The position numbers and the translations under genes are program-made. The notes below the pieces were generated by a model. That model was not told the DNA's origin. It did not search any database and was given only the letters and a program-made list of their open reading frames with translations. Below, in pieces: positions 45,510 to 54,440 of a stretch of 64,000 nucleotides of DNA; position 1 is the stretch's first letter; every line of letters starts with the position of its first letter. Source of the DNA: Spirulina major PCC 6313 (GTDB lineage Bacteria; Cyanobacteriota; Cyanobacteriia; Cyanobacteriales; Spirulinaceae); contig NZ_KV878783.1 of the NCBI RefSeq assembly GCF_001890765.1, forward strand, positions 791,625 through 855,624, written 5' to 3'.

Positions 45510-46832
45510 ATGACTTCATCCAACGGTCAAACCTCTGCCTCTTTTTGGCAGCTTTGGACGATGAGTTTTGGCTTTGTGGGGGTTCAATTTGGCTGGACAC
45601 TCCAGATGGCCAATACCAGTGCCATTTATGAATATTTGGGCGCGAACCCCGAAGACATTCCGATTTTGTGGCTCGCGGCTCCGATCAGCGGTTTAATTGC
45701 TCAGCCGATTATTGGGTATTGCAGCGATCGCACCTGGACAAAATTCGGTCGCCGTCACCCCTATATCCTGGCCGGCGCTCTGCTCAGTTCCATCGCCTTG
45801 ATTCTCATGCCCAATGCCTCAAGCCTCTGGATGGCCGCCGGAACCCTTTGGATTCTCGACACCTCGATCAACCTCACCACAGAACCCTTTCGCGCCTTTG
45901 TCGCCGACAATCTCGACAATGAGCAAGATCTCACCCGTGGGTTTACGATGCAGTCCTTTTTCATTGGCTGTGGTGCGGTTCTGGCCTCCCTCTGTCCCTG
46001 GGTTCTGAGTCATCTGCTCGATGACACGACTGGGACGGGCACTGTGCCGCCATCGGTGACGTTTTCCTACTACATTGGGGCGGCAGTGTTTTTCTCGGCG
46101 GTGCTGTTCACAGTGCTGAACACGAAAGAACATCCCCCCCGCCCCCGACCCAAGGCCGAAGAGCAGACCCCCATGGTGGAGGAAATCGGCATCACCATTC
46201 GCGAGATTCCCGCAACGATGCGCGAGTTAGCCGTGGTGCAGTTTTTCACTTGGTTGGGGATGTTTTGCATCTTTTTATATTTACCGCCGGCGATCGCTCA
46301 CCAAGTCTTCGGAGCCACCAGCGAACAATCCCCCCTCTACACCAAAGGCATCGAATGGGGCGGCATCTGCATCGGGATCTATAACTTTTCCTGCTTCCTC
46401 ACCTCCCTCGTCCTCCCCCGCCTCGCCCAATTCACCAGCCGCAAATTCACCTACGGATTTTGTCTCTTCTGCGGCGGCAGCAGCCTCATTTCCCTCTATT
46501 GGGTGCGCGATCCCTACCTCATTTTTCTGCCTATGCTCACTTTCGGCATTGCCTGGGCGGGCGTGCTTTCCATGCCCTATTCGATCCTGGGCGACTCCCT
46601 GCCACCCCGCAAAATGGGAATTTATATGGGACTGTTCAACGCTTGCATCGTCATTCCCCAAATCATCGCGGCGTTGGGCTTGGGTTGGGTCATGGAGACT
46701 TTTTTACACCAAGAACATCTGTTAGTGGTTGTCCTGGGTGGGTTTTCCTTCCTGATTGCCTCGGTTTGTGTGGTGGGTGTGCATGATCCCGCCAGTGCCG
46801 AACTACCCGAATCCGAGGCAGAACTCAGTTAA
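45510..46832 (+). CDS. Major facilitator superfamily transporter (SLC45-like)
   Basis: 440 residues with 12 predicted membrane helices. The N-terminal signature FGFVGVQFGWTLQMANTSAI and the loop GYCSDRTWTKFGRRHPYI place it near SLC45/sucrose-proton symporter relatives in the MFS. A sugar or glycoside substrate is therefore possible but unproven. AGGAGAGG lies upstream of ATG 45510. It lies downstream of the SPFH gene in the same direction with a ~195-bp gap. Confidence 0.9.
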   Translation: MTSSNGQTSASFWQLWTMSFGFVGVQFGWTLQMANTSAIYEYLGANPEDIPILWLAAPISGLIAQPIIGYCSDRTWTKFGRRHPYILAGALLSSIALILMPNASSLWMAAGTLWILDTSINLTTEPFRAFVADNLDNEQDLTRGFTMQSFFIGCGAVLASLCPWVLSHLLDDTTGTGTVPPSVTFSYYIGAAVFFSAVLFTVLNTKEHPPRPRPKAEEQTPMVEEIGITIREIPATMRELAVVQFFTWLGMFCIFLYLPPAIAHQVFGATSEQSPLYTKGIEWGGICIGIYNFSCFLTSLVLPRLAQFTSRKFTYGFCLFCGGSSLISLYWVRDPYLIFLPMLTFGIAWAGVLSMPYSILGDSLPPRKMGIYMGLFNACIVIPQIIAALGLGWVMETFLHQEHLLVVVLGGFSFLIASVCVVGVHDPASAELPESEAELS

Positions 46833-46888
46833 GCTCAAGGCGCGATCGCCAATGGGTGGACGCTCTTGGGGAGTGGCTCCGTCCGTCT

Positions 46889-47845
46889 CTAAATCCACGC
46901 ATCGGGATCAGTGTCTTTGACCACTTCGCCCTTCACGACAATGACATCGGGTTCCGGGGCTGGTTCCTTGGGGTCTGAATCATCCTCGGCGATCGCTCCC
47001 TCATCAACCTCATCCTTGACCTGAAACGGTTCACTGTCAGGCTCGTCAATCAACCCTAATCCCTCAAGATCTTTCACTACATCGGGTTCAGGAACTTGAC
47101 TGAGATCTTCATGGAGTAGGGCGGGTTCTGTGACGATCAGATCCTCTCGCCGTGTGGGTTCTGTCGCGGTGGGTTCAGGGGGCGCATCGACAGGATCGGC
47201 TAATTCTTGTGATGCTGGCGGGTCGGGTTCTGTCGCGGCGGGTTCAGGGGGCGCATCGACAGGATCGGCGGATTCTTGTGATGCTGGTGGGTCGGATGCT
47301 ACGGGTTCGGATTCTTGTGATGCTGGTGGGTCGGATTCTGTCGCGGCGGGTTCGGATTCTTGTGATGCTGGCGGGTCGGATTCTGTCGGGGTTGACGGGT
47401 CGGACGGGGTCGGTGCTGCTGCCTCTGGGGTGTTTTCTGGTTCAGATTTTGAAGCGTCTGAGGAGGCGGGATCAGGGGCAGGGGCGAGACGCTCGGAGGA
47501 ACCGGGGCGGAAGCGATCGACAAGTTGGCCGAGGCCAAACCCGTTTTTGGCTTTGGCGATGGTGGCATCGCTGATGGGGGTTTGTTCCAGGACGGGGGTT
47601 TTGGCGCGGCGGAGGCTGAGGGTTTGCCAGGTAAGCCATCCTAAGAGCGCGACGCTAGCGGTTTGGCCCAGTAACACGCCGCCGGTAATGCGCCCGGCAC
47701 AAATCCACAACACCAAGGCATAGAACCAACCGACCCCGCACCAGAAAAAATCTCGTTGGCGGTGAATTTCGGGAAAGAAGAAGGCGGCGAGGTAAAAAAG
47801 AGAGCTACCGAGGGCAACGGCGATCGCTAAAAAATGAGCCAGCAT
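46889..47845 (-). CDS. Ycf66-family protein with long repeat tail
   Basis: 318 residues. The N-terminal ~90 residues have two to three membrane helices and fit the Ycf66 family (FYLAAFFFPEIHRQRDFFWC; ITGGVLLGQTASVALLGWLT). The remaining ~200 residues are acidic and disordered, with tandem SDPPASQESEP and ADPVDAPPEP units. The role of Ycf66 is unknown. Start ATG 47845; a TTG at 47878 is possible. DNA repeats in 47170-47400 show that the tail varies in unit number. Confidence 0.8.
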   Translation of the reverse strand: MLAHFLAIAVALGSSLFYLAAFFFPEIHRQRDFFWCGVGWFYALVLWICAGRITGGVLLGQTASVALLGWLTWQTLSLRRAKTPVLEQTPISDATIAKAKNGFGLGQLVDRFRPGSSERLAPAPDPASSDASKSEPENTPEAAAPTPSDPSTPTESDPPASQESEPAATESDPPASQESEPVASDPPASQESADPVDAPPEPAATEPDPPASQELADPVDAPPEPTATEPTRREDLIVTEPALLHEDLSQVPEPDVVKDLEGLGLIDEPDSEPFQVKDEVDEGAIAEDDSDPKEPAPEPDVIVVKGEVVKDTDPDAWI

Positions 47846-47912
47846 AGCGAAAAGGGGGTAAACAAGGGACGGTATCAAGGAACACCACTACTAACAACGA
47901 TACGCTACCAGG

Positions 47913-48335
47913 TTAAAATCGCTCAACTGTGCCATCATCTCGCAGATAAACCGCGCTCATCCCCGCCACCCGACCCCCGGCAATGATATTAACGCGCAGA
48001 TGTTGGGGGGTGTTTTGGCTGAGGGTGGCGAGGAGGGTGGCTCCGGTGCGATGCCAAAAGGTGAGGGAAAAATTCCGAATCGTCGTGCCCACATACAGGG
48101 GACTCAATTCACCGGGGGCGAGGGCGATCGCTTCCCCGCCAAAGGGTTCAATATAGACTGTTAGCGGCGTGCGATTTTGCACCTCAATCTGAATCCGTTG
48201 ACCCACGGCCACCCGTACCGGCGGCGGCGGACAACTTTGCCCCGCATTACACGACCCCGCCAGCGCATCCGGAGGGGAGATCATCCCCAGGGCGAGGCCA
48301 AGGCTGAGATAAAGCATGAGGTGCGATCGCCCCAT
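47913..48335 (-). CDS. Small secreted protein coupled to the tyrosine-kinase gene
   Basis: 140 residues. Signal peptide GRSHLMLYLSLGLALGMIS with cleavage near ALA-GS. The mature domain is beta-rich (RVAVGQRIQIEVQNRTPLTV; SLTFWHRTGATLLATL) with two N-terminal cysteines. Its ATG overlaps the stop of the upstream autokinase gene as TGATG, with GGAGGGAG before it, so translation is probably coupled. This ties it to polysaccharide export, perhaps as a periplasmic accessory. Family not recognised. Confidence 0.75.
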   Translation of the reverse strand: MGRSHLMLYLSLGLALGMISPPDALAGSCNAGQSCPPPPVRVAVGQRIQIEVQNRTPLTVYIEPFGGEAIALAPGELSPLYVGTTIRNFSLTFWHRTGATLLATLSQNTPQHLRVNIIAGGRVAGMSAVYLRDDGTVERF

Positions 48336-50926
48336 CACTCCCTCCAGGTTTGGGTCACCGTAGACAACCAACTTTGCTTACGCTCTGTGTCTTGCTCTCC
48401 ATTCCTCCCCTCCTCAACCTGGGTGTCATGGTCATCAGCACCCATCTCCACCGTCGTTGGCTCAGTATCATAGTCATGATTATAGTCATGACTCGCAAAC
48501 AAATGATCATATTCATCCGCCGCCTCTAGAGCCGTCTCTCGGTCATCCTCATCATCAATACGAGTATCCTGATCATCGTCAATGAGATCCGCCGCCGTAT
48601 CCGCTTGATGGATACGAGACGACTGCGAGAGATGGGGCTTGAAGCGACCCTCAGCGATCGTGCTTTGATCTTGATTAATCACAGTCTGCTGATCTGTGTC
48701 GAAGTCCTCCACCCCAGTCTCAGTCATCTCATCCTCTACGGTCACCGTTGGCTCCTGAACCATCGGCACATCCGGCTGCGGTAACTTCAACGGAATACTA
48801 CTCACACCATTCACAATTAATCCCAAAATATTGAGATCTGTTTGGCGCACCGTTTCCTGAGCCGAAGCCGCATCTGCTTTATTCAACACCCCCGGCCGAA
48901 GCACCAACAACACCCCATCCGTGAGCTTACTCAACGACAGCATTTCCGGGGCCACCAGCAAGGCCGGTGAATCCACAATCACATAGTCATACACCTCAGA
49001 CATCCGCCGCACCAGCATTTCCATCCGTTCACTATCCAACAGCGCCACCAGCCCCGGTGTCACAATTCCCGCACTCATGATGTCGAGGTTGGGCGTAATG
49101 GATTGGATCGCCTGCTCAGAAATAATCTGCTCTTGGAGGACATTGCCCAGCCCCCAGACATTGGTGAGCCGCCAGATTTCATGTTGTTGCGGTGCGGCTA
49201 AATCCGCTTCGAGTAGCAGTACCCGATGGGACAACATCGAAAGGGAAATTGCCAAATTTGCCGCCGTGACCGATTTACCTTCCCCTGGAATTGAACTGGT
49301 GACGGCTAAAATGCGAGCTTTTTGCTCACGGTTAATGAGTTTAAGATTGGTTTGCAAACGACGGTAGGCAACCGTCACAGCATAGAGGGGGCTGTCCGTT
49401 GACGGAATACTGCCTAAAAGGGGGAGATTGTAATTGATATCTTGATAATCGCCCTCCTCGGCAACGGGCCAATCTTGGGGATACCAAGCGGGAATTGTGC
49501 CAATGACCGGAAATTGATTGAAAAAGCGGCGGGCTTCGTATTCGGTGCGGAGGGAGCGATCGAGCAGTTCTAACAAAATCGAAATCGATAGGCCCAGGAA
49601 CCCCCCAAGAATGCCCCCTGCGATCAACTCCAGAGAAATGAGGCTAGCCGAATTGGACGGCATCACAGGTACTTCAGCACTGGAAATAACCCGGACGTTG
49701 CCGACTTCTTGGTTTTCACGCACTTGGGCTTCTTGCAAGCCTGCCAAGAGGGTTTCGTAGGTGGTGCGTGCGGCTTGGTGTTTGCGTTCGAGTTCCCGCT
49801 GTTGTTGTTCGAGGCGGGGGAGTTCTTCGGCGCGACGGCGGTAGCTGGTGAGGCTGGTGTTAATGGTGTCGAGGGCCCGTTGTGCGGCGATGCTAGCGAG
49901 GGAATTATCAACAATACTGGCCCGCAGGGTTTGCTCCTGAGTTCCGGCTTCGATCCAGTCGTAATTACTGAGGGTTTGATTGGTCACGACTTGAACCCGT
50001 TCAGCGAGGAGTTCTTCTAGGCGTTGTTGGCGGTCTTTCAAATTCAAAATGACGGGACTTTGATCCGTGAAGCGGGCCCGTTGGGTTTCGATTTCTTGCT
50101 CAAGTTGTTGAAGGGCGCGATAGGCTTCCTGGACTCCCGCCGATTGACTGACGGCGTTGGCGGTGATCGCTTGATCGGGGGTTAACCCCAATTCTCGATT
50201 GAGAAAATCCAAACGGACATTGGCGGAGGCGAGTTCCTGTTCCCGCGCAATGACTTGACCTTCTAGAGTTGAAATGGTTTGTGAAATGACGATCGCTTCT
50301 TGGTCAATAGAGGTGATATTGTTCGCTTCTTTGAAACGTCGGAGGGCAAACTCAACTTCCTGGAGATCGGCTTCTACTTTGGGGAGTTGTTCCCCGATGA
50401 ATTCGCGGGTGGCTTTGGCTTGCTGACGGTTGGTGTTGATGTTGTTTTCAATGTAGACCTCGATCAGCGCATTAACGACTTCGGCCGTATCTGCCGGACG
50501 CTCTGATTCAAATACCAGCTTGATTACGTCGGTTTGGGGTAGCATTTCGACGGCAAGTCTTTGCCCGATCGCACCGGCGGTGAGGGGCTGGCCGGTGGCA
50601 TCGGTAATGTTGACTTTTTCGGCCACCTTTTCGAGAATCGGGCGTGATTGAATGACGAGCATTTCGGTGGCGAGGGGATTGCTCAGGGCGCTGGTGGGGT
50701 TGATTAAGCCACCTTCGTCACTGAGGCCCACGAAGGAAATAGACTGTTGTGGTACGAGTTGAAGGGTTCCCCCCGAACGATAGATGGGGGTGTTGAAGAG
50801 GGGCGGAATTCCGCCTAAGGCTCCTCCTAAGATACCGCCAACGAAGATGATGGGCCAGCGTCGTTTGACGATGAGCCACAGTTGCCGAATGTTAACTTCA
50901 ATATCGAACTGTTCACGAGTTCGCAT
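48335..50926 (-). CDS. Polysaccharide chain-length / tyrosine autokinase (Wzc-like)
   Basis: 863 residues: Wzz domain with two membrane helices (about 26-46 and 435-460), a large periplasmic coiled coil between them, then a cytoplasmic BY-kinase domain. Walker A is SSIPGEGKSV (Lys551) and Walker A' is LLLEADLAAPQ. The Walker B-type aspartate is in YVIVDSPALL. The last ~150 residues are an acidic, His/Asp-rich tail with few tyrosines (DEYDHLFASHDYNHDYD), unlike the usual Tyr cluster. Controls the length and export of exopolysaccharide. ATG 50926 chosen. Confidence 0.93.
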   Translation of the reverse strand: MRTREQFDIEVNIRQLWLIVKRRWPIIFVGGILGGALGGIPPLFNTPIYRSGGTLQLVPQQSISFVGLSDEGGLINPTSALSNPLATEMLVIQSRPILEKVAEKVNITDATGQPLTAGAIGQRLAVEMLPQTDVIKLVFESERPADTAEVVNALIEVYIENNINTNRQQAKATREFIGEQLPKVEADLQEVEFALRRFKEANNITSIDQEAIVISQTISTLEGQVIAREQELASANVRLDFLNRELGLTPDQAITANAVSQSAGVQEAYRALQQLEQEIETQRARFTDQSPVILNLKDRQQRLEELLAERVQVVTNQTLSNYDWIEAGTQEQTLRASIVDNSLASIAAQRALDTINTSLTSYRRRAEELPRLEQQQRELERKHQAARTTYETLLAGLQEAQVRENQEVGNVRVISSAEVPVMPSNSASLISLELIAGGILGGFLGLSISILLELLDRSLRTEYEARRFFNQFPVIGTIPAWYPQDWPVAEEGDYQDINYNLPLLGSIPSTDSPLYAVTVAYRRLQTNLKLINREQKARILAVTSSIPGEGKSVTAANLAISLSMLSHRVLLLEADLAAPQQHEIWRLTNVWGLGNVLQEQIISEQAIQSITPNLDIMSAGIVTPGLVALLDSERMEMLVRRMSEVYDYVIVDSPALLVAPEMLSLSKLTDGVLLVLRPGVLNKADAASAQETVRQTDLNILGLIVNGVSSIPLKLPQPDVPMVQEPTVTVEDEMTETGVEDFDTDQQTVINQDQSTIAEGRFKPHLSQSSRIHQADTAADLIDDDQDTRIDDEDDRETALEAADEYDHLFASHDYNHDYDTEPTTVEMGADDHDTQVEEGRNGEQDTERKQSWLSTVTQTWRE

Positions 50927-51251
50927 AGGCAAGGGGCAGTTAAGTTCAGAATAGATGGACGTTATGGAAACATTCCCTATTGTCTAAGGATAGTGCAGAT
51001 GACTAGGGAGCGGCAGTGGTAATTATGGCTGGAATAACGGACTGATCGGTTTGTAGTCGGATAACTTGGGGGGTTTGTTCCGGTGGCGGTGGAGGGGGGG
51101 CGATCGCACTCCCTGCGCCATTACGTTACATCGGCAACAGACGCTGAGAAAAAATCTATCTTAGGGTTAATCCCAAACTCAGATGCTCAAAACCTTACGA
51201 GTTTAAGCGTCTGGGTTCTTTGATGATGTTAGCCATAAAAACACCAAGCCT
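50927..51251. other. 325-bp divergent region (autokinase / NCS1 permease)
   Basis: Contains one HIP1 site (51101-51108) and the hairpin at 51180-51213 in the permease leader. No gene seen. Confidence 0.45.
51180..51213 (+). promoter_or_regulatory. Leader hairpin upstream of the NCS1 permease gene
   Basis: CAGATGCT (51180-51187) pairs with AGCGTCTG (51206-51213) through all eight positions (one G-T wobble), with an inner AAAC/GTTT pairing. It ends 38 bp before the start codon, which would place it in the mRNA leader. It does not match a riboswitch class I know. Confidence 0.4.
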
Positions 51252-52511
51252 ATGGACACCCCAAGCTCTAATTACGAAGCGAGTGAAGACTATCCCCTCA
51301 GTCCCGTTCCAGCCCATGCCCGTAAATCCATGGTCTCCCTCGCTCCTCTTCTCATCGGTTTTACACTCTACTCCGGAACATTGTTCGCCGGGGGCATTGT
51401 GGGGCCCTCCTTTGCTTTTTTTCCGGACTTAATTTTGGTTATCCTCGTCGGCAATCTCATTTTGGGGTTGTACGCGGCGGCTCTGGGCTATATTGCCGGG
51501 CAAACGGGTTTGAATACGGTGCTGCTGGCCCGGTTTAGTTTTGGGGCGGTGGGATCACGATGGGTGGATTTTATTCTGGGCTTTACCCAAATTGGCTGGT
51601 ATGCCTGGGGGTCTGGGTTGATTGCTGATTTGCTCAATACGGTGGTGGGGTTCCCCACCTCCCTGAACTGGTTGTTAATCATTGGCGTTACCTACGGCTT
51701 TTGTGTGACGGCATATATTGGCTATCAGGCGCTGGATTGGCTGAGTCGGATTGCCGTGCCGGCCATGGTGATTTTGATGCTGTGGAGTTTAACGGTGGCG
51801 ACGGGTGACGCGGGGGGCTGGAGTGGCTTAACGGCGATGACCCCCAGTGAACCGTTGCCCTTGACGGTGGCGATTACGATTATCGTCGGCACGTTTGTTT
51901 CTGGCGGAACGCAAGCGACGAACTGGAGCCGCTTTGCAACATCGGGGCGGACGGCGGCGATCGCCACCCTCATTGCCTTCTTTCTCGGCAACGGCTTTCT
52001 GATTTTCAGCGGGGCTTACAGTGCCCTGGTCTACGACAATTCCGACATTGTCCAAGTCATGGTGCAGCAAGGATTGTTGGTGTGGGGGTTAATCCTTTTC
52101 TTCTTGAACATGTGGACAACCCAAGACAACACAATCTACGCCTTCTCAGTGGCCGGCGCTCACGCCTTCCGTACCCCCAAACGTCACCTTGTCGTCCTCA
52201 CCGGGGCCACCATTGCCCTCGCCCTCACCTTTGGCGGCATTTACGCCAGCGAACAGTTTGTTAACTTTTTGGTGTTGCTGGGTACGTTTATCCCCCCCAT
52301 TGGTGGGGTGATCATGGCGGATTTTTGGCTCTATCGGCGCGGTGTACTGCCGGCCTTGAGTATCCCTCAACCGGCGATGAACTGGGTTGGGATTGGGTCC
52401 TATGTCGTGGCAGCGGCGATCGCCTATTTCGCCCCCGGCATTACCCCCCTCAACGGCATTATCGCTGCCTTTGCACTGTATACCGTATCCAGCCGATTTT
52501 TTCAGCCATAA
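51252..52511 (+). CDS. NCS1 family nucleobase permease (CodB-like)
   Basis: 419 residues, about 12 membrane helices, of the cytosine/purine/uracil/thiamine/allantoin permease family. Text such as FLGNGFLIFSGAYSALVYDN, NMWTTQDNTIYAFSVAGAHA and GGVIMADFWLYRRGVLPAL fits the CodB branch. The substrate could be cytosine or another base or vitamin. No deaminase or catabolic gene adjoins it. The leader has a hairpin (51180-51213). Confidence 0.9.
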   Translation: MDTPSSNYEASEDYPLSPVPAHARKSMVSLAPLLIGFTLYSGTLFAGGIVGPSFAFFPDLILVILVGNLILGLYAAALGYIAGQTGLNTVLLARFSFGAVGSRWVDFILGFTQIGWYAWGSGLIADLLNTVVGFPTSLNWLLIIGVTYGFCVTAYIGYQALDWLSRIAVPAMVILMLWSLTVATGDAGGWSGLTAMTPSEPLPLTVAITIIVGTFVSGGTQATNWSRFATSGRTAAIATLIAFFLGNGFLIFSGAYSALVYDNSDIVQVMVQQGLLVWGLILFFLNMWTTQDNTIYAFSVAGAHAFRTPKRHLVVLTGATIALALTFGGIYASEQFVNFLVLLGTFIPPIGGVIMADFWLYRRGVLPALSIPQPAMNWVGIGSYVVAAAIAYFAPGITPLNGIIAAFALYTVSSRFFQP

Positions 52512-52677
52512 TCGAAGCAGGAGAGTCACGGTCTGCCTCCTCCCCCCAGCCTCGTAAGTTTGGTAGACTATGCACGCGATCCGCTTCTCGGTTGCTGTCA
52601 TTGTCTAGCGAGTTGGGTAGGCTAGTTCATCGTCACAGCGATTTTCGTTGATCGCTTCTTTTTCTGGCTAACTATTC

Positions 52678-53664
52678 ATGACCTTAACCTCCTTTGATCC
52701 GTCTCATTTTCTGATTATGGTGGTGGATGACACACCACCTAATCTCAAGGTCATGGGTAGTATTTTAGAAAGCGTTGGGTACAAAACCACCTTTGCCATC
52801 AGTGGACAGCAAGTCCTCGATCGCCTCGCCACCCTCAAACCCGATCTCATCCTTTTAGATTGGATGATGCCTGAAATGGATGGCCTCGAAGTCTGCCAAA
52901 AACTACAACGCCATCCGGACTATTCCCACATTCCGATTATCTTCCTCACCGCTCGCCAAGATCGTGAATCCTGCGTCCAAGCCTTTAACAGCGGTGCGGT
53001 AGACTACATCACCAAACCCTTTAACCGCTCGGAACTCTTAGCACGGGTGCGCACTCATCTCCGCCTCAAAGATCTCAGCGATCGCCTCCAAAAATCCCTC
53101 ACCGAAGTTGAAATCCTCGCCCGCACCGACTCCCTCACCGGCATTCTCAATCGTCGTTCCCTCTTTGAATTCGCCGCCGCCGAATTTCAACGCGCCCATC
53201 GCTATGATGTGATCTTTTCGGTAATCATCTTCGATGTCGATCACTTCAAAACCGTGAACGATCGCTACGGCCATCTCATCGGAGATGTTGTCCTCAAAGT
53301 CATCGCCGCCAAAGTCCAAAGCCAACTCCGCTCCTTAGACGGCTTTGGGCGTTACGGTGGCGAAGAATTCGTCATTGTTTTACCCGAAAGTAACCTCACC
53401 GCCGCCGCCACCCTCGGCAATCGCCTCTGTACAAGTCTCAGCACCCTCAAACTCCCGGATCTCGACCCCGCCCCGCAAATCACCGCCAGTTTTGGGGTCG
53501 CCACCTACACCGCCACAGACCACAGCATTGATGATCTCTTCAGCCGTGCCGATCAAGCCCTCTACTATGCCAAACAAGCGGGACGGAACTGCTGCTACGC
53601 CAACATCACTCACCCCACCAGCCACCATCTCAACTGCACCCAACTCGCCCAAGATTGCCACTAG
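52678..53664 (+). CDS. Response regulator with GGDEF diguanylate cyclase domain
   Basis: 328 residues. The receiver domain (about 10-130) has the phosphoacceptor Asp61 in LILLDWMMPEMDG and the conserved FITKPF-type end (YITKPFNRSELLARV). The GGDEF domain (about 155-310) has an intact GGEEF active site and an RxxD inhibitory site (RSLD) five residues before it. It should make cyclic-di-GMP under phospho-control with product feedback. No histidine kinase gene is adjacent. Confidence 0.94.
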   Translation: MTLTSFDPSHFLIMVVDDTPPNLKVMGSILESVGYKTTFAISGQQVLDRLATLKPDLILLDWMMPEMDGLEVCQKLQRHPDYSHIPIIFLTARQDRESCVQAFNSGAVDYITKPFNRSELLARVRTHLRLKDLSDRLQKSLTEVEILARTDSLTGILNRRSLFEFAAAEFQRAHRYDVIFSVIIFDVDHFKTVNDRYGHLIGDVVLKVIAAKVQSQLRSLDGFGRYGGEEFVIVLPESNLTAAATLGNRLCTSLSTLKLPDLDPAPQITASFGVATYTATDHSIDDLFSRADQALYYAKQAGRNCCYANITHPTSHHLNCTQLAQDCH

Positions 53665-53816
53665 GGTCACGACACCCCTTAAGCCGTAGCTCACGGCGGA
53701 TTGCCAAATTGCAGTCAAAGCCTATCGTTTAGCCACCTAACCCACCCCACAATCAAGCCTGATTTTAGCTATGCCATGTCACTGCTACCGTGACCCAGCT
53801 AAGATAGTGAGATAGA

Positions 53817-54326
53817 GTGAAATCATTGAATGAGACCATGGGACGAGGAAGACGAAATAAGATATTTCTCAGCCAAGAGCAGAGAGAACGGCTAGAAAAG
53901 ATCAGCCGCAATGGACAGGCTCCGACCAAGAAAATCCTTCACGCCCAGATCTTGCTAATGAGTGATGAAGGAGAAGGAGCAACGAGAAAATGGACAGATG
54001 TGGAAATCAGTGAAGCGTTAAATCTGCACGTCAACACAGTAGGTCGCATCCGGAAACAATTTCTAGAACAAGGAGAAGCGTCAGCCTTAGAACGAAAGGC
54101 AAGAAGCAAGCCCCCCGTAGACCCGATCGTAGATGGAGAGACAGAAGTGCAAATCATCGCCCTGTATGCTTCAGACCCACCAGACGGGAGAGCGCATTGG
54201 AGTGTGAGGTTATTAACCCAAGAACTCAAACGGCGCACAATCGTGACTAAAATTTCGAGAGAAACAGTCAGACGAACGCTTCAAAAAACAAATTGTGTCT
54301 CTAGTGGACAGTCAAATGTTTATTGA
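53817..54326 (+). pseudogene. Truncated IS630-type transposase
   Basis: 169 residues with the helix-turn-helix half of an IS630/Tc1 transposase: LSQEQRERLEKISRNGQAP, then ISEALNLHVNTVGRIRKQFL and HWSVRLLTQELKRR. It ends soon after TVRRTLQKTN with an unrelated 9-residue tail, so the DDE catalytic domain is missing. The product would not transpose but could bind element ends. I could not fix its terminal repeats or target duplication. Confidence 0.8.
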
Positions 54327-54440
54327 CGGGTAGCCAAAGTCTACAATTCTTGCCTGTGGGCTTTTTCAGAAATAATTTACCCGTTATTATCTTTTTGGCT
54401 TAGCACGAGGAAGCGTTGGTTGGCGGCGTTGATCCTGAAC

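Noticed and set aside
51140-51180. Possible TPP riboswitch (CTGAGA near 51154)
   Set aside because: The required partner elements (ACCC and ACCTGAT with proper spacing) are not there.
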